DNA of 64,000 nucleotides from the NCBI RefSeq assembly GCF_004358345.1, contig NZ_CP037952.1:2294001-2358000 (forward strand), in the 5' to 3' direction. This DNA is from Parashewanella spongiae. Its GTDB lineage: Bacteria > Pseudomonadota > Gammaproteobacteria > Enterobacterales > Shewanellaceae. Each line of letters opens with the position of its first letter. Position 1 is the first letter of the stretch. Below, piece by piece: positions 27,987 to 36,930 of the stretch. A program made the translations under genes and the position numbers. The notes below the pieces were generated by a model, which saw only the letters and a program-made list of their open reading frames with translations, was not told where the DNA came from and did no database searches.

Positions 27987-28508
27987 GTGGATTATTTGAT
28001 ACCCAAAAAACTACCGTACGACTTTTTGAAATCAATAGATATTATATTTATTGAGCGAATAAAAGTTGATGCTCTAAGTGCAAGTGCAAGTGCAAGTGTA
28101 AAACTAGAATGTTATAACAACGTAATCGAATACCTTAAAACTAACAACGGAGAAGTACAGTTCGGTTGGACTTTCTCTCAACTCGGTAACATAGTTTTAA
28201 AGCTAATAGCTCATGTCGTAGTCAAGTTACCTGATGGTACTTTCAAATGCGTAACTCCATCAGAACACAATGTTAATGAAATATACTTTTCACCAGATTG
28301 TACTGTAGTTTCATTACTAAATAATGGAAGGCTACCAGCAAAATTTTATTCTCTGGTCGATGATGAGGTAATAGCCAAATTTGTAAAGCTTGAATCATTG
28401 CAGGACAAGGTGCGACTTGAAGGTAATTTGATTGCTATTAAATACATAATGAATGAAAAACATTTATTATCTAAGCAGTTAATTAATTCGTTTAATACTT
28501 ATATTTAA
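27987..28508 (+). CDS. hypothetical protein, Tn7-like cargo, 173 aa
   Basis: Starts with GTG (GTGGATTATTTG) preceded by CGAGA; no ATG is available nearby. Residues about 31-37 are ASASASA, encoded by an AGTGCA microsatellite (28075-28098). The central stretch YLKTNNGEVQFGWTFSQL ... AHVVVKLPDGTFKCVTP, with a GW pair and an H-V-V motif, looks like a folded alpha/beta domain. It recalls, only weakly, a small domain seen with SEC-C zinc proteins. No secretion signal. The function is unknown; the position inside a Tn7-like element makes defence or conflict roles plausible but unproven. Confidence 0.6.
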   Translation: MDYLIPKKLPYDFLKSIDIIFIERIKVDALSASASASVKLECYNNVIEYLKTNNGEVQFGWTFSQLGNIVLKLIAHVVVKLPDGTFKCVTPSEHNVNEIYFSPDCTVVSLLNNGRLPAKFYSLVDDEVIAKFVKLESLQDKVRLEGNLIAIKYIMNEKHLLSKQLINSFNTYI

Positions 28509-28585
28509 AGTGTAAAAACCCCTAATAAAGCTTTTCAACATGGATAACACTGATTTGCTTTTAAGCACTAGAGAAATTTAAGAAT

Positions 28586-29365
28586 ATGAGCAAGAAAAAT
28601 AAAATATTACCAAGAAAAGAATGGCTTGAATTTGTTACTGAAACTGATTGTAATGGCGAACTCAACATTAATTATTCAATAGATGGTTCTGGCGATATAA
28701 ATAGTATTAATAATTTAAAAGATAGCTTTTTAACTCACTTTAGAAGCTATCAAGGCGAGAATAAAGAGAAAAAATTATCGGTTATAAGTTCAGGAGAAAA
28801 ACCTTCACTTAGTCAAGAAAGGTTTAGCTTCGAAAATTTTGATAAAATTTACTTTATTGATACAAATGACTCTACATTTAGAGGCCAGAAAAGTTGCTCG
28901 ACAGCAGTTTACGAGTTGCTCTACTTCAAAGATGCGTTAGCTACGCTTGGAGGGAAGCTATGTTTTAAATTTTTAGTTGGATTCTACCAATTTGATGTTC
29001 TAGAGGTGGCTAAAGGAGAAAGAATTGGTTGGCATTTATTTATTGAGAATTCAAGAATACTTCTAGATGCAATTGAAAGTAAAAAAGATATCCTTTTAGT
29101 TACAGATCATGAGCTTGGATTACATGAGAAAATAAATAATCGAGAAATACCTTACTATTTGGATTTTTTCTTACCTAAAAATGTAACACTTGGGTATGCT
29201 AAAGCAGATAAAGCGGGGTCGGTTCTAGAGTCTGGAATGAAAGTAGCTGACAAAATGTCGAATAAAATAAAAGAAGATTTTCACAAGTATTCGAGTAAGC
29301 GACTTAAAATCCAAACATTGAAATATGATAATAATTTCAAGGGTTATATAGAAGTGCCCAACTAA
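28586..29365 (+). CDS. hypothetical protein, Tn7-like cargo, 259 aa
   Basis: A soluble alpha/beta protein. It has an early IYFIDTNDSTFRG strand with paired Asp and, later, DILLVTDHELGLHEKIN and YAKADKAGSVLESGMKVADK. Acidic residues at the ends of hydrophobic strands suggest an RNase H/PIN-like or related enzyme fold, but I cannot assign a family. It lies 77 bp after the 173-aa gene on the same strand, so they may act together. A hairpin (29458-29482) follows. Confidence 0.6.
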   Translation: MSKKNKILPRKEWLEFVTETDCNGELNINYSIDGSGDINSINNLKDSFLTHFRSYQGENKEKKLSVISSGEKPSLSQERFSFENFDKIYFIDTNDSTFRGQKSCSTAVYELLYFKDALATLGGKLCFKFLVGFYQFDVLEVAKGERIGWHLFIENSRILLDAIESKKDILLVTDHELGLHEKINNREIPYYLDFFLPKNVTLGYAKADKAGSVLESGMKVADKMSNKIKEDFHKYSSKRLKIQTLKYDNNFKGYIEVPN

Positions 29366-29457
29366 ACGCACAGCAAGTGAATAATAAACCTATGATTTAA
29401 ACGGGCGTAAGCCAAAACCTGTTTACCATAATTATCGTTGTGCGCATTTCAGTTGCA

Positions 29458-29482
29458 AGCCCTAAGTTGAATTTTTAGGGCT
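29458..29482 (+). terminator. hairpin after the cargo genes
   Basis: AGCCCTAA gttgaattt TTAGGGCT, a perfect 8-bp stem about 92 bp after the 259-aa gene. No strong T-tract. Confidence 0.5.
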
Positions 29483-29600
29483 AGTCGAGACTCACAGCGA
29501 TTTGATGTTCATAATTTGATTTTAGAGATACTTTTTCTAATGCAATCTATTGATTATGAACTGAAACCGAAACTCACTTTTGTCCAAAAGCGTGTTTCGT

Positions 29601-29750
29601 TCGGTATGATACTTTATTACTTCATTTCCCTTGTAAAAATGCCTTTAAGAGCGAATCAGTATGAAACTTTAGACTTTAGATAGCTAAAGTTTCAACGTAC
29701 CAATCAAGGCTACAGAGCGATTGAGGATGAAACTTTATTACCCGACTACA
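29601..29750 (-). repeat. right end of the Tn7-like element with three spaced TnsB-like sites
   Basis: Inverted relatives of the left-end repeat: TCGGTATGATACTTTATTAC (29601-29620), TCAGTATGAAACTTTAGAC (29656-29674) and TGAGGATGAAACTTTATTAC (29722-29741). The last is followed by CCGACTACA, ending at 29750. The site-to-terminus distance (9 bp) is the same as at the left end. Confidence 0.72.
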
Positions 29751-29756
29751 ATTATG

Positions 29757-30290
29757 AACCTAAATAAATCGGTTGAATGCACTATTTAACTTTAATATAT
29801 TGAAGTTAAATACAAAATTAAACAACCCGAATTCACCCATCAGGTGAGTGCTGAACATTCATATACTTGCAAAATCACCGCTAGCTACGTTATAAATTTT
29901 GCAAGTCGAAACGAAGTAACGACAGTTTTGTATGTCGGTAAGGAACTGTCCCAAAATAACTTCCCTGTTTTGCTGTCGTTTATTTTTGAGCTTATACAAG
30001 GCGAAGAAAGTGTGGTGTAGTTACTCTACATAAGCTTTCGACAACACAGTAGAAGCCAAAAATAAACACAGCCCAAAGGGTTACGCTTAAAATTGCCACT
30101 CTCTGCGTTACTCATCTTTCATTTAGAATAACTAAACTTCATTCTTCGCGCCTTGATACTGGCAATTTTAAGCAGTAACAAATCGGGAAGTTATTTAGGG
30201 ACAGTTCCTAACCACTACTTGCTGCTATTCATGCCTTGCTATCAGTAATTTTTTCTGCGTATATGAACGCTCCCAGCCGATCTATTTAGG
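29757..30290. mobile_element. MITE family A, copy 1, interrupted by another MITE
   Basis: Outer ends AACCTAAATAAATCGGTTGA (from 29757) and CCGATCTATTTAGG (to 30290) match the uninterrupted copy at 58057-58290. The interior is split at about 29910 by a 30-bp REP-like hairpin (CGACAGTTTTGTATGTCG) plus MITE B, after which family A resumes with ACCACTACTTGCTGC. Transposons inside transposons; no genes. Confidence 0.75.
29941..30209. mobile_element. MITE family B with 25-bp inverted ends, nested in MITE A
   Basis: AGGAACTGTCCC (29941-29952) mirrors GGGACAGTTCCT (30198-30209). The match extends to 25 bp with one mismatch (AATAACTTCCC / GGGAAGTTATT). 269 bp, with no coding capacity. Confidence 0.8.
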
Positions 30291-30401
30291 ATGAAGGCTA
30301 AAAATTGCAGTTATAGTTAAACTTTTTATATGCAAGAGGTGGATATACTTGGTATTTTTGTAGTTTAAGAAATCAATTGTGTATCGCATAATTGTCACGA
30401 A

Positions 30402-31058
30402 TTATTGCAAAACGGCTTTTTCAATCCAAGGTTTGACAAAATCAGTGATCTTTTGCTGAGCAGCTGCATTTGGGTGAATCCCGTCACGTTGCATCAATTC
30501 CTTATGTGGAGCAATATCCATCATAAAAAATGGCATCAGGGTTATATCTTCTTTATCTTCGAGTTGGTGATATACCTGATTAAAGCTTTTACTGTAACGT
30601 GGGCCGTAATTGGGTGGGACAACAACTTCACTGAGTAACACCTTGGCTCCTGATTCTAAGCTTAATTTGATTAATTTTGTAAGATTTGATTTCAATTTTG
30701 TAGGTGAAAAACCACGTAGTCCATCATTTCCACCCAATTCGATAAAGACAACGTCAGGATCGTTAGACTCAAGGAGCTTGGGCAGTCTGCGTAATCCGCC
30801 CGCCGTAGTTTCACCGCTAACAGAGGCATTTATTATGGTATGTTGTGTCAATTCTGGTTTGAGTTTTGCCACCCAACCTTCATTTTCAGGCATTCCATAA
30901 CTTGCGCTTAGGCTATCACCTAGGATTAAAATGGTGTCAGCGAATGTTGGTGCTGCTGTTAAGCATAAAATACTTACAGCTATTACTTTCTGTTTTACTG
31001 AACGATGACATATAAAGGATCGAATTTTGAGCGAAAATAATGCAAATAATCTAGCCAT
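30402..31058 (-). CDS. tesA: acyl-CoA thioesterase I / protease I / lysophospholipase L1 TesA
   Basis: 218 aa SGNH hydrolase. A signal peptide (KQKVIAVSILCLTAAPTFA) sends it to the periplasm. SGNH blocks: ILGDSLSASYGM (nucleophile Ser), NASVSGETTAGGLRRLP (Gly), IELGGNDGLRG (Asn) and RDGIHPNAAAQ (Asp and His). It hydrolyses acyl thioesters and lysophospholipids. It is divergent from ybbA, the same neighbour as in E. coli. The only good start, ATG 31058, overlaps the 5' end of ybbA by 32 bp, so the true start of one of the two may differ. Confidence 0.93.
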   Translation of the reverse strand: MARLFALFSLKIRSFICHRSVKQKVIAVSILCLTAAPTFADTILILGDSLSASYGMPENEGWVAKLKPELTQHTIINASVSGETTAGGLRRLPKLLESNDPDVVFIELGGNDGLRGFSPTKLKSNLTKLIKLSLESGAKVLLSEVVVPPNYGPRYSKSFNQVYHQLEDKEDITLMPFFMMDIAPHKELMQRDGIHPNAAAQQKITDFVKPWIEKAVLQ

Positions 31059-31740
31059 AAAAGTGGTTAACCTCGAAAAATCAGTAAAAACTCAAGAAGG
31101 TGAGCTTACTATCCTTAAAGGCATAGATCTAGAAGTCAAGCAAGGGGACAGTGTTGCGATTGTAGGACCATCGGGATCTGGGAAGTCGAGCTTGCTTGGT
31201 TTATTAGCAGCGTTAGATTCTCCAACGAAGGGAGAAGTGTATCTTGATGGTCAAGGACTATCCGATTTGAATGAAGAGCAGAAAGCGGCCATCAGGAAAC
31301 AAAAAGTAAGTTTTATTTTTCAATCATTTATGCTGGTAGATACGTTAACAGCACTAGAGAATGTCATGTTGCCAGCCGAACTGGCTGGAATTCCAAATGC
31401 TAGAAGCAAAGCGCTTTCAATGCTTGAAAAAGTTGGCTTATCTCATAGGTTAAACCACTTACCCAAACAACTATCTGGTGGTGAACAACAACGGGTTGCT
31501 ATTGCTCGTGCGTTTATATCTAAGCCTAAAGTATTATTCGCTGATGAACCAACTGGGAATCTTGATCAAGAAAACGGTGACAAGATTGAACAAATGTTGT
31601 TTGAATTGAATAAACAAAGTCAAACGACCTTAGTTGTAGTGACTCATGACTTAGCTTTAGCTGAGCAGTGTCGACGTCAGCTAAAGATGGAAGATGGGCA
31701 CTTATCTGAAATTACACCAGCTGCGGAAAGGATAGCTTAA
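31027..31740 (+). CDS. ybbA: ABC transporter ATP-binding protein YbbA
   Basis: 237 aa ATPase of the LolD/MacB type: Walker [13 protein letters not shown]-loop IFQSFML, signature [15 protein letters not shown], Walker [13 protein letters not shown] and H-loop VVTHDL. TTG 31027 is the apparent start. It is coupled to ybbP (stop and start overlap, TAATG). In this family the ATPase powers a mechanotransmission-type permease rather than classical import. Confidence 0.92.
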   Translation: MSENNANNLAIKVVNLEKSVKTQEGELTILKGIDLEVKQGDSVAIVGPSGSGKSSLLGLLAALDSPTKGEVYLDGQGLSDLNEEQKAAIRKQKVSFIFQSFMLVDTLTALENVMLPAELAGIPNARSKALSMLEKVGLSHRLNHLPKQLSGGEQQRVAIARAFISKPKVLFADEPTGNLDQENGDKIEQMLFELNKQSQTTLVVVTHDLALAEQCRRQLKMEDGHLSEITPAAERIA

Positions 31741-34202
31741 TGGAATTAAAAATTGCATGGCGCTTATTTAGGCGTGAATTATTGCAAGGTCAGTTAGTCC
31801 TCATTTTGCTTGCAATTACACTCGCCGTCTTATCGGTTAGCGGTTTAGCCCGCGTAAGTGAGCGACTTCAGGCTGCCATATCTGGGGAAGCCAGTAAGTT
31901 TATCGCTGCTGATCGTATTATTGATTCTCCAATTAAGCTGGATGCTTCTGTTTTGCAGCAAGCAAGTACCTTAGGTTTAAAGCATATTGAAAACATGGAG
32001 TTTAATTCTATGGTATATGCGGATGATAAATTTCAGCTTGTCACAATTAAAGCGGTAGAAGACGGTTATCCGCTTAAAGGTACAATTGAACTCTCATCTG
32101 AGACATCAGACAAGTTACCGAAAGCCGATCAAGTCTGGTTTGAGACGAGATTAGCTGGGTTATTGGGGTATCCAGATCAAATTGAAATTGGCCGTAAAAG
32201 TTTCAAAATGAGTCAGCAAATCTCACGCTTACCAGATGCAGGTTTTAATCCATTTGCATCAGCACCTGTAGTGTTGATGCGTATAGATGATGTGGCTAAA
32301 ACTGGAATTGTTCAGCCGGGTAGCCGAGTAACTTACCTGTATCAGTTCACGGGAACTTCAGTTCAGCTAGAAGCGTTTGAAGAATTTGTAAAACCATTAT
32401 TGAACAATAGTCAACGGTGGCGTGATGTAGAGTCAGGTGACTCACCGCTTGCAGGCGCTATAAAACGGGCCGAAAAGTTTTTATTGCTTGCCAGCTTATT
32501 AGGTATCGCTTTAGCCTGTACATCGATAGGTATTGCTGCACAACGATACTGTCAACGCCATTATGATGCAGTAGCTATGCTAAAAACATTCGGGGCGAGT
32601 GCCAAGCAAATACGTTTTATTTTTGCTTTTCATCTGTTGTTGATTTGCTCACTAGGTATCGTATTAGGTTTAGCTGGTGGATTGCTGCTTGATCTCAGTT
32701 TGACAGAGTTTTTACCTCCCGAAATAGCGGCTTATTCACCTGCTGCTACTCGCCCACTTCTATTAGGAGTTAGCACAGGTCTACTGAGTGCTTTTATGTT
32801 CTCAGCATATCCTCTTCTACGTCTGCTCAGTATTCCACCTTTACGAGTTTTACAAAGGCAATTACAAACAGTATCCGTTGGGCAATGGTTAAATGTCCTA
32901 TTAAGCATGACCGCTTTAGGTGGATTAGGATATTTGTATTCTCAAAATTTAGTTTTAACAGTTATTGTTATTGCCACAATCATTGTTTTAGCTTTGTTAT
33001 TGTTGCTTGTGGGCTACTTAATGGTGCGCATGGGACAGGGAGCGGGCTTAAAGATCAGCAATCCTATGCAACTTGCACTCGCAGGTCTTAGACGACGAGC
33101 AAAGCAAAATGCAGTACAATTGGTGGGTTTTAGCAGTGCATTAGTTTTATTACTCACTATTTTCGCTCTGAGGCAAGATCTACTCGAAGAATGGCAACAA
33201 CAATTACCAGAAAAAGCACCTAATTATTTTTTAGTGAATATTGCGCCAGAAGATACTAAGCCATTAGCTGACTTTTTTGAAAAACATGATTTGAGAGCCA
33301 CAGACATTTACCCTGTAATCCGAGGTCGTATGACCAAGATCGGTGGACAAAGTGTTGTCACTCAATCTCAACTTGATAAAGGTGAGAAAGGGCGGTTAGG
33401 CGTTTCAAGGGAATTGAATTTAACATGGCGAGACACGATACCTCCAAATAATGAGATATTATCAGGGGAGTTTACGCAATCGGAGAGCGAAGTTTCACTC
33501 GAATCCGGTTTAGCTGAAAGGCTAAACATAAAGGTTGGCGAACAAATGACCTTTGTAATCGATAGTCAAACTATCGTTGTGAACGTATCGAGTATACGGC
33601 AAGTTCATTGGGAAACGTTGCAACCCAATTTCTATGTGATATTCAATAAAAAAGCCTTAGAGTCTTTTGCTTTTACTTCTATTACGAGCTTTTATCTTGA
33701 AGACAAAAAACTTCAGAAAGATGATGTCATTTTACAGTTGATACAGCAGTTCCCAACCATATCAATAATTGATGTAGGTGCTATGGTGGGGCAGTTAAGG
33801 CAGATAATAGATCAAGTTTCGCTCTCATTAACTTTAGTCTTAATATTGGTTATTCTAGCGAGCTCGCTAGTTTTAGTCGCTCAAACCGAGTCAGGCATGG
33901 CTCAACGTAAGCGCGAGTTAGCCGTTTTAAGGACCTTTGGGGCTTCAGGCTGGTTGTTGCGTTTATCTACCTTGCTCGAGTTTGCTTTACTCGGAGCCAT
34001 TGCGGGCTTACTTGCGGTTTGGGTCGCTGAATTTGCTTTATACATGCTTAAGACTCAAGTTTTTGAACTAAGAGTCATGATGCATTGGCATTGGTGGTGG
34101 ATGGCACCTGTCTCTGGAGTTACTATTGTAGCATCATTGGGCTTGTGGCGTTGTTGGGCGTTACTAAAGCAAGATTGTTCAAGCTTGTTACGTGAAAGCT
34201 AA
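31740..34202 (+). CDS. ybbP: FtsX-like permease YbbP
   Basis: 820 aa inner-membrane protein. One N-terminal TM (about 17-37), a large periplasmic domain, a three-helix FtsX block (about 245-370), a central TM pair (about 385-430 and 460-480), a second periplasmic domain, and a C-terminal FtsX block (about 690-810; LVLVAQTESGMAQRKRELAVLRTFGAS is typical of the family, here given in part). It overlaps ybbA by one base. The substrate is not known. Confidence 0.9.
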   Translation: MELKIAWRLFRRELLQGQLVLILLAITLAVLSVSGLARVSERLQAAISGEASKFIAADRIIDSPIKLDASVLQQASTLGLKHIENMEFNSMVYADDKFQLVTIKAVEDGYPLKGTIELSSETSDKLPKADQVWFETRLAGLLGYPDQIEIGRKSFKMSQQISRLPDAGFNPFASAPVVLMRIDDVAKTGIVQPGSRVTYLYQFTGTSVQLEAFEEFVKPLLNNSQRWRDVESGDSPLAGAIKRAEKFLLLASLLGIALACTSIGIAAQRYCQRHYDAVAMLKTFGASAKQIRFIFAFHLLLICSLGIVLGLAGGLLLDLSLTEFLPPEIAAYSPAATRPLLLGVSTGLLSAFMFSAYPLLRLLSIPPLRVLQRQLQTVSVGQWLNVLLSMTALGGLGYLYSQNLVLTVIVIATIIVLALLLLLVGYLMVRMGQGAGLKISNPMQLALAGLRRRAKQNAVQLVGFSSALVLLLTIFALRQDLLEEWQQQLPEKAPNYFLVNIAPEDTKPLADFFEKHDLRATDIYPVIRGRMTKIGGQSVVTQSQLDKGEKGRLGVSRELNLTWRDTIPPNNEILSGEFTQSESEVSLESGLAERLNIKVGEQMTFVIDSQTIVVNVSSIRQVHWETLQPNFYVIFNKKALESFAFTSITSFYLEDKKLQKDDVILQLIQQFPTISIIDVGAMVGQLRQIIDQVSLSLTLVLILVILASSLVLVAQTESGMAQRKRELAVLRTFGASGWLLRLSTLLEFALLGAIAGLLAVWVAEFALYMLKTQVFELRVMMHWHWWWMAPVSGVTIVASLGLWRCWALLKQDCSSLLRES

Positions 34203-34227
34203 CAATCGTTACTGACTGAATCGAAGG

Positions 34228-35427
34228 CTATTTCAAAAAGTGTAAATAGCTTTCGATTATTACTAAGTTTATTAAGTCATTGAAAAAGGCCCCTGCAATT
34301 GGGATAACTAAAAATGCTCGATTTGATGGTCCATGATGAGCAACAATTGAATTCATGATAGTTACAGCTGTTGGTGTAGAACCTAAACCGAACCCACATT
34401 GCCCTCCTAAAATAACCGCTGCATCGTAATTTCTACCCATAAAATTAAAGGTTATCCAATATGAAAATATGACCATTAACATGGTTTGGAAAAAGAGAAT
34501 AATCAATAAAGGAATCGCCAAATCAAATATATGCCATAGTTTTAGGTTAACAATCGCCATGGTCAAAAATAATGACAAGCAAAGGTTCGACACAAAGTCT
34601 AAGCTGAACTTTTCTAGCTTACATTTTGGTAGCAGCTCAAGGCAGTTAGTCATTATAATGCCTATAAAAATGGCGTAGACAAAAACCGGCATTCTAAACC
34701 AGCTAATTTCAGCCGTAACGACATTTTGTGCAATTAACTTAGCGGATGAAACACAAAAAATTAGCGCTAAAAGTACTTTTAAAATTTCTACAGATGTTGT
34801 GGTTTGGGATGAGTTTTGAGGCATTTTAACGGTGGAGGCGCATGAGTTGAAACATTTCGCCTTTAAGCTAGAAATTCTTTTATGGGCTAAAGGTCCTCCA
34901 ATAATACCACCTACAATTAAACCAAATGTAGCGGAAGCAATACTGAGTTCAAGCACATTTAAACCAAAGTTCTTTTCAATCACCCCAGCCCATGCGATTG
35001 CCGTCCCATGTCCACCTGTTAACGTAATCGAACCTGCTACAAGTCCTATTATTGGTTCAAGCCCTAGTATTTTTGCGAGTGTTATGCCAAGCCCGTCTTG
35101 CAAAAAGATAAATGCGGCTGATAAAGCAAGAAAAACTAGAATACTGTGCCCACCTTCGATGATTTTCCTAACGTTAGCGTTCAAGCCTACAGAACTGAAA
35201 AACATCAGCATCAACATGTCTTGTTGAGGTACAGATAAAGAAACACTAATACGATTAAAGTGAAGCAAGGTAATAACAAAAGCCGCAAAAAGGCCACCAG
35301 TTATTGCAGGTGGAATATTAAATTTTTCGAGTATCAAAATCTTGTTATTGAGAGTATACCCCAAGAGTAATATTCCAATCACAATCACAAATGACCATAA
35401 AGAATCAAAAATAAAGACACTCGGCAT
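34228..35427 (-). CDS. gltS: sodium/glutamate symporter GltS
   Basis: 399 aa from ATG 35427 (MPSVFIFDSLWSFVIVIG), which has TGAGGTAAAT just upstream; an in-frame ATG at 35454 is less likely. About ten hydrophobic segments in two inverted halves. It has the family's Gly-rich loops ITLTGGHGTAIAWAG and ILGGQCGFGLGSTPTAV, which line the substrate/Na+ site. It imports glutamate with sodium. It lies 26 bp from the convergent ybbP end. Confidence 0.9.
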   Translation of the reverse strand: MPSVFIFDSLWSFVIVIGILLLGYTLNNKILILEKFNIPPAITGGLFAAFVITLLHFNRISVSLSVPQQDMLMLMFFSSVGLNANVRKIIEGGHSILVFLALSAAFIFLQDGLGITLAKILGLEPIIGLVAGSITLTGGHGTAIAWAGVIEKNFGLNVLELSIASATFGLIVGGIIGGPLAHKRISSLKAKCFNSCASTVKMPQNSSQTTTSVEILKVLLALIFCVSSAKLIAQNVVTAEISWFRMPVFVYAIFIGIIMTNCLELLPKCKLEKFSLDFVSNLCLSLFLTMAIVNLKLWHIFDLAIPLLIILFFQTMLMVIFSYWITFNFMGRNYDAAVILGGQCGFGLGSTPTAVTIMNSIVAHHGPSNRAFLVIPIAGAFFNDLINLVIIESYLHFLK

Positions 35428-35460
35428 ATTTACCTCAACCTCAGATATCGGCAATTAACT

Positions 35461-36357
35461 TTATGTTCCTAAAATTTGAGTTAGGGCGTTATTTAGAGTT
35501 GGGTAATTAAACTCGAAGCCTGCACCCATTGCCTTTTGTGGGCTGACATATTGGCCCTCTGTAAGCAAATCACTCATTTCGCCCATGAGCATCTTTAAAA
35601 CAAAAGATGGCATTGGGATAAAAGCGGGGCGCTTTAACACACGACCTAATGTTTTACTGAGTTCTCTATTGCTAACAGGATTAGGCGCAGTGGCATTAAA
35701 AACGCCTCTACAGTCTTGATGAGACATCAGGAATTGAATTAATCTCAATAAGTCTCGCTCATGAATCCAACTCATTCCTTGTTTTCCAGAACTGATCGGC
35801 CCTCCTAATCCATACTTAAATAGGGGCAACATTTTTTCAAGAGCTCCTCCTTTACAGCCTAAAACAACACCAATACGGAGAATACATACACGTGTGTTGT
35901 CGTTTTGAGCTAATAGGGCTAAACGTTCCCATTCGTGGCAAAGATGATGGGTGAATTCTGGGGTAGGGGGAGAACCTTCGGAAATTGAAGTTGCGTTTTG
36001 TCGCCCATAATATCCAATAGCAGAGGCACTGATAAAACAACTGGGGGGCTCAGAACTGTTTAGGATTAATTCGCTTAATTTGGCCGTTATATCCCATCGG
36101 CTTTTACATAAAGTATTTTTGTGCTCGGTGGTCCATCGCTTTTGAACAATTGGCTCGCCGGCAAGGTTAATAATTAAGTCGTAATCATTTAGGTCGTTAA
36201 GTTGCTCGAGACTAAAAATAAATTCGGGCCTTGAGCCTAAGTTTTCGGCTGCTCGCGTAGGGTTTCTCGTTAAAACGGTAATTTGGTGGTGAGTACTGAG
36301 TAATGCAACAAGTTGTCGACCAATGAAGCCGGTACCACCAGTGATTAATATGTTCAT
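35461..36357 (-). CDS. TIGR01777-family NAD(P)-binding epimerase-like protein (YfcH type)
   Basis: 298 aa from ATG 36357 (MNILITGGTGFIGRQLVALL) with AGAGGCG upstream; an ATG at 36387 is in frame but precedes the conserved start. Rossmann motif GGTGFIG; YYGRQ-type active region (SASAIGYYG), LRIGVVLG; C-terminal DUF1731 region ending in PTLNNALTQIL. An extended short-chain dehydrogenase of unknown substrate; family members include YfcH and SulA-like proteins. It ends 7 bp before gltS begins its upstream region, so co-transcription is possible. Confidence 0.85.
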   Translation of the reverse strand: MNILITGGTGFIGRQLVALLSTHHQITVLTRNPTRAAENLGSRPEFIFSLEQLNDLNDYDLIINLAGEPIVQKRWTTEHKNTLCKSRWDITAKLSELILNSSEPPSCFISASAIGYYGRQNATSISEGSPPTPEFTHHLCHEWERLALLAQNDNTRVCILRIGVVLGCKGGALEKMLPLFKYGLGGPISSGKQGMSWIHERDLLRLIQFLMSHQDCRGVFNATAPNPVSNRELSKTLGRVLKRPAFIPMPSFVLKMLMGEMSDLLTEGQYVSPQKAMGAGFEFNYPTLNNALTQILGT

Positions 36358-36439
36358 ATCGCCTCTATACTGCTTTCTTAAAGACAAAATTTTGCGAGAC
36401 TCACAATCTAAACTAAGCTAATCCGTTAGACAGGGAAAC

Positions 36440-36802
36440 TCATTTTTGATAACGCACTTCTAAGGATACTGAATCAGCGAATCTCAGTGCGTGTGGCTTA
36501 TCTATCTCAACGATAGCGTATTCAACCCAATCGTGTTCACTGGCTATCGAAAGCACTTGATCGGTTAAATGTTCAAGTAGCGAAAATCGATTGTTTTCGA
36601 CTAACGCGATAATTTTTTTTGTAATGACTTTATAGTTTAGTGCATCATTCATGTTATCGCTTTGGCGAGCCTTTATTGCTGGGTAATGGATGGTTGCATT
36701 AACGATAACATCTTGTTTGTTGATGATTTCATCTTCATTGATACCAATATATGTACGTAAACGAAGATTTTTAATGCGAATGATGGCAATTTCTGGTTTC
36801 AT
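36440..36802 (-). CDS. folX: dihydroneopterin triphosphate 2'-epimerase FolX
   Basis: 120 aa of the FolB/FolX tunnelling fold. [19 protein letters not shown] (N-terminal strand), [28 protein letters not shown] (with the catalytic-region Glu) and [19 protein letters not shown]. The IRIKNLxLRTYIG start and length point to FolX rather than FolB aldolase. It epimerises dihydroneopterin triphosphate at C2'. It is just upstream of, and co-directional with, the SDR gene (82 bp), a pairing also seen in E. coli. Confidence 0.85.
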   Translation of the reverse strand: MKPEIAIIRIKNLRLRTYIGINEDEIINKQDVIVNATIHYPAIKARQSDNMNDALNYKVITKKIIALVENNRFSLLEHLTDQVLSIASEHDWVEYAIVEIDKPHALRFADSVSLEVRYQK

Positions 36803-36930
36803 AAGTAAATTTAGTGAGTTATTTAGTTTTATGTTTAAAAGACTAGCAACTTTAACCTAAATAACAAGAGATACCGATAATCAAAAGACCTTATTGATTA
36901 TCGGTGAATATAAAAAGGATTAAAGGCGAA

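Larger units (their letters stand above)
21317..29755. mobile_element. Tn7-like transposon, non-autonomous (no tns genes), with 5-bp target duplication
   Basis: The element itself is 21322-29750 (8429 bp), bounded by ATTAT on both sides (21317-21321, 29751-29755). The left terminus reads TGTTGTAGAGTAATAAAG; the right, read inward, is TGTAGTCGGGTAATAAAG. Three contiguous 20-bp repeats lie at the left (21331-21390), and three spaced inverted copies at the right (29601-29620, 29656-29675, 29722-29741). This mirrors Tn7, where one end has overlapping and the other spaced TnsB sites beginning 9 bp from TGT and containing AATAAAGT. Cargo: an ISAs1 copy, a broken gene, a PPR gene and two unknown genes. 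No tnsA-E is present. Confidence 0.75.

Noticed and set aside
29546-29592. Shared CTTTTGTCCAAAA word at 23548 and 29578 as an extra transposon site
   Set aside because: Only about 14 bp shared and not positioned like the other end repeats; too short to support.
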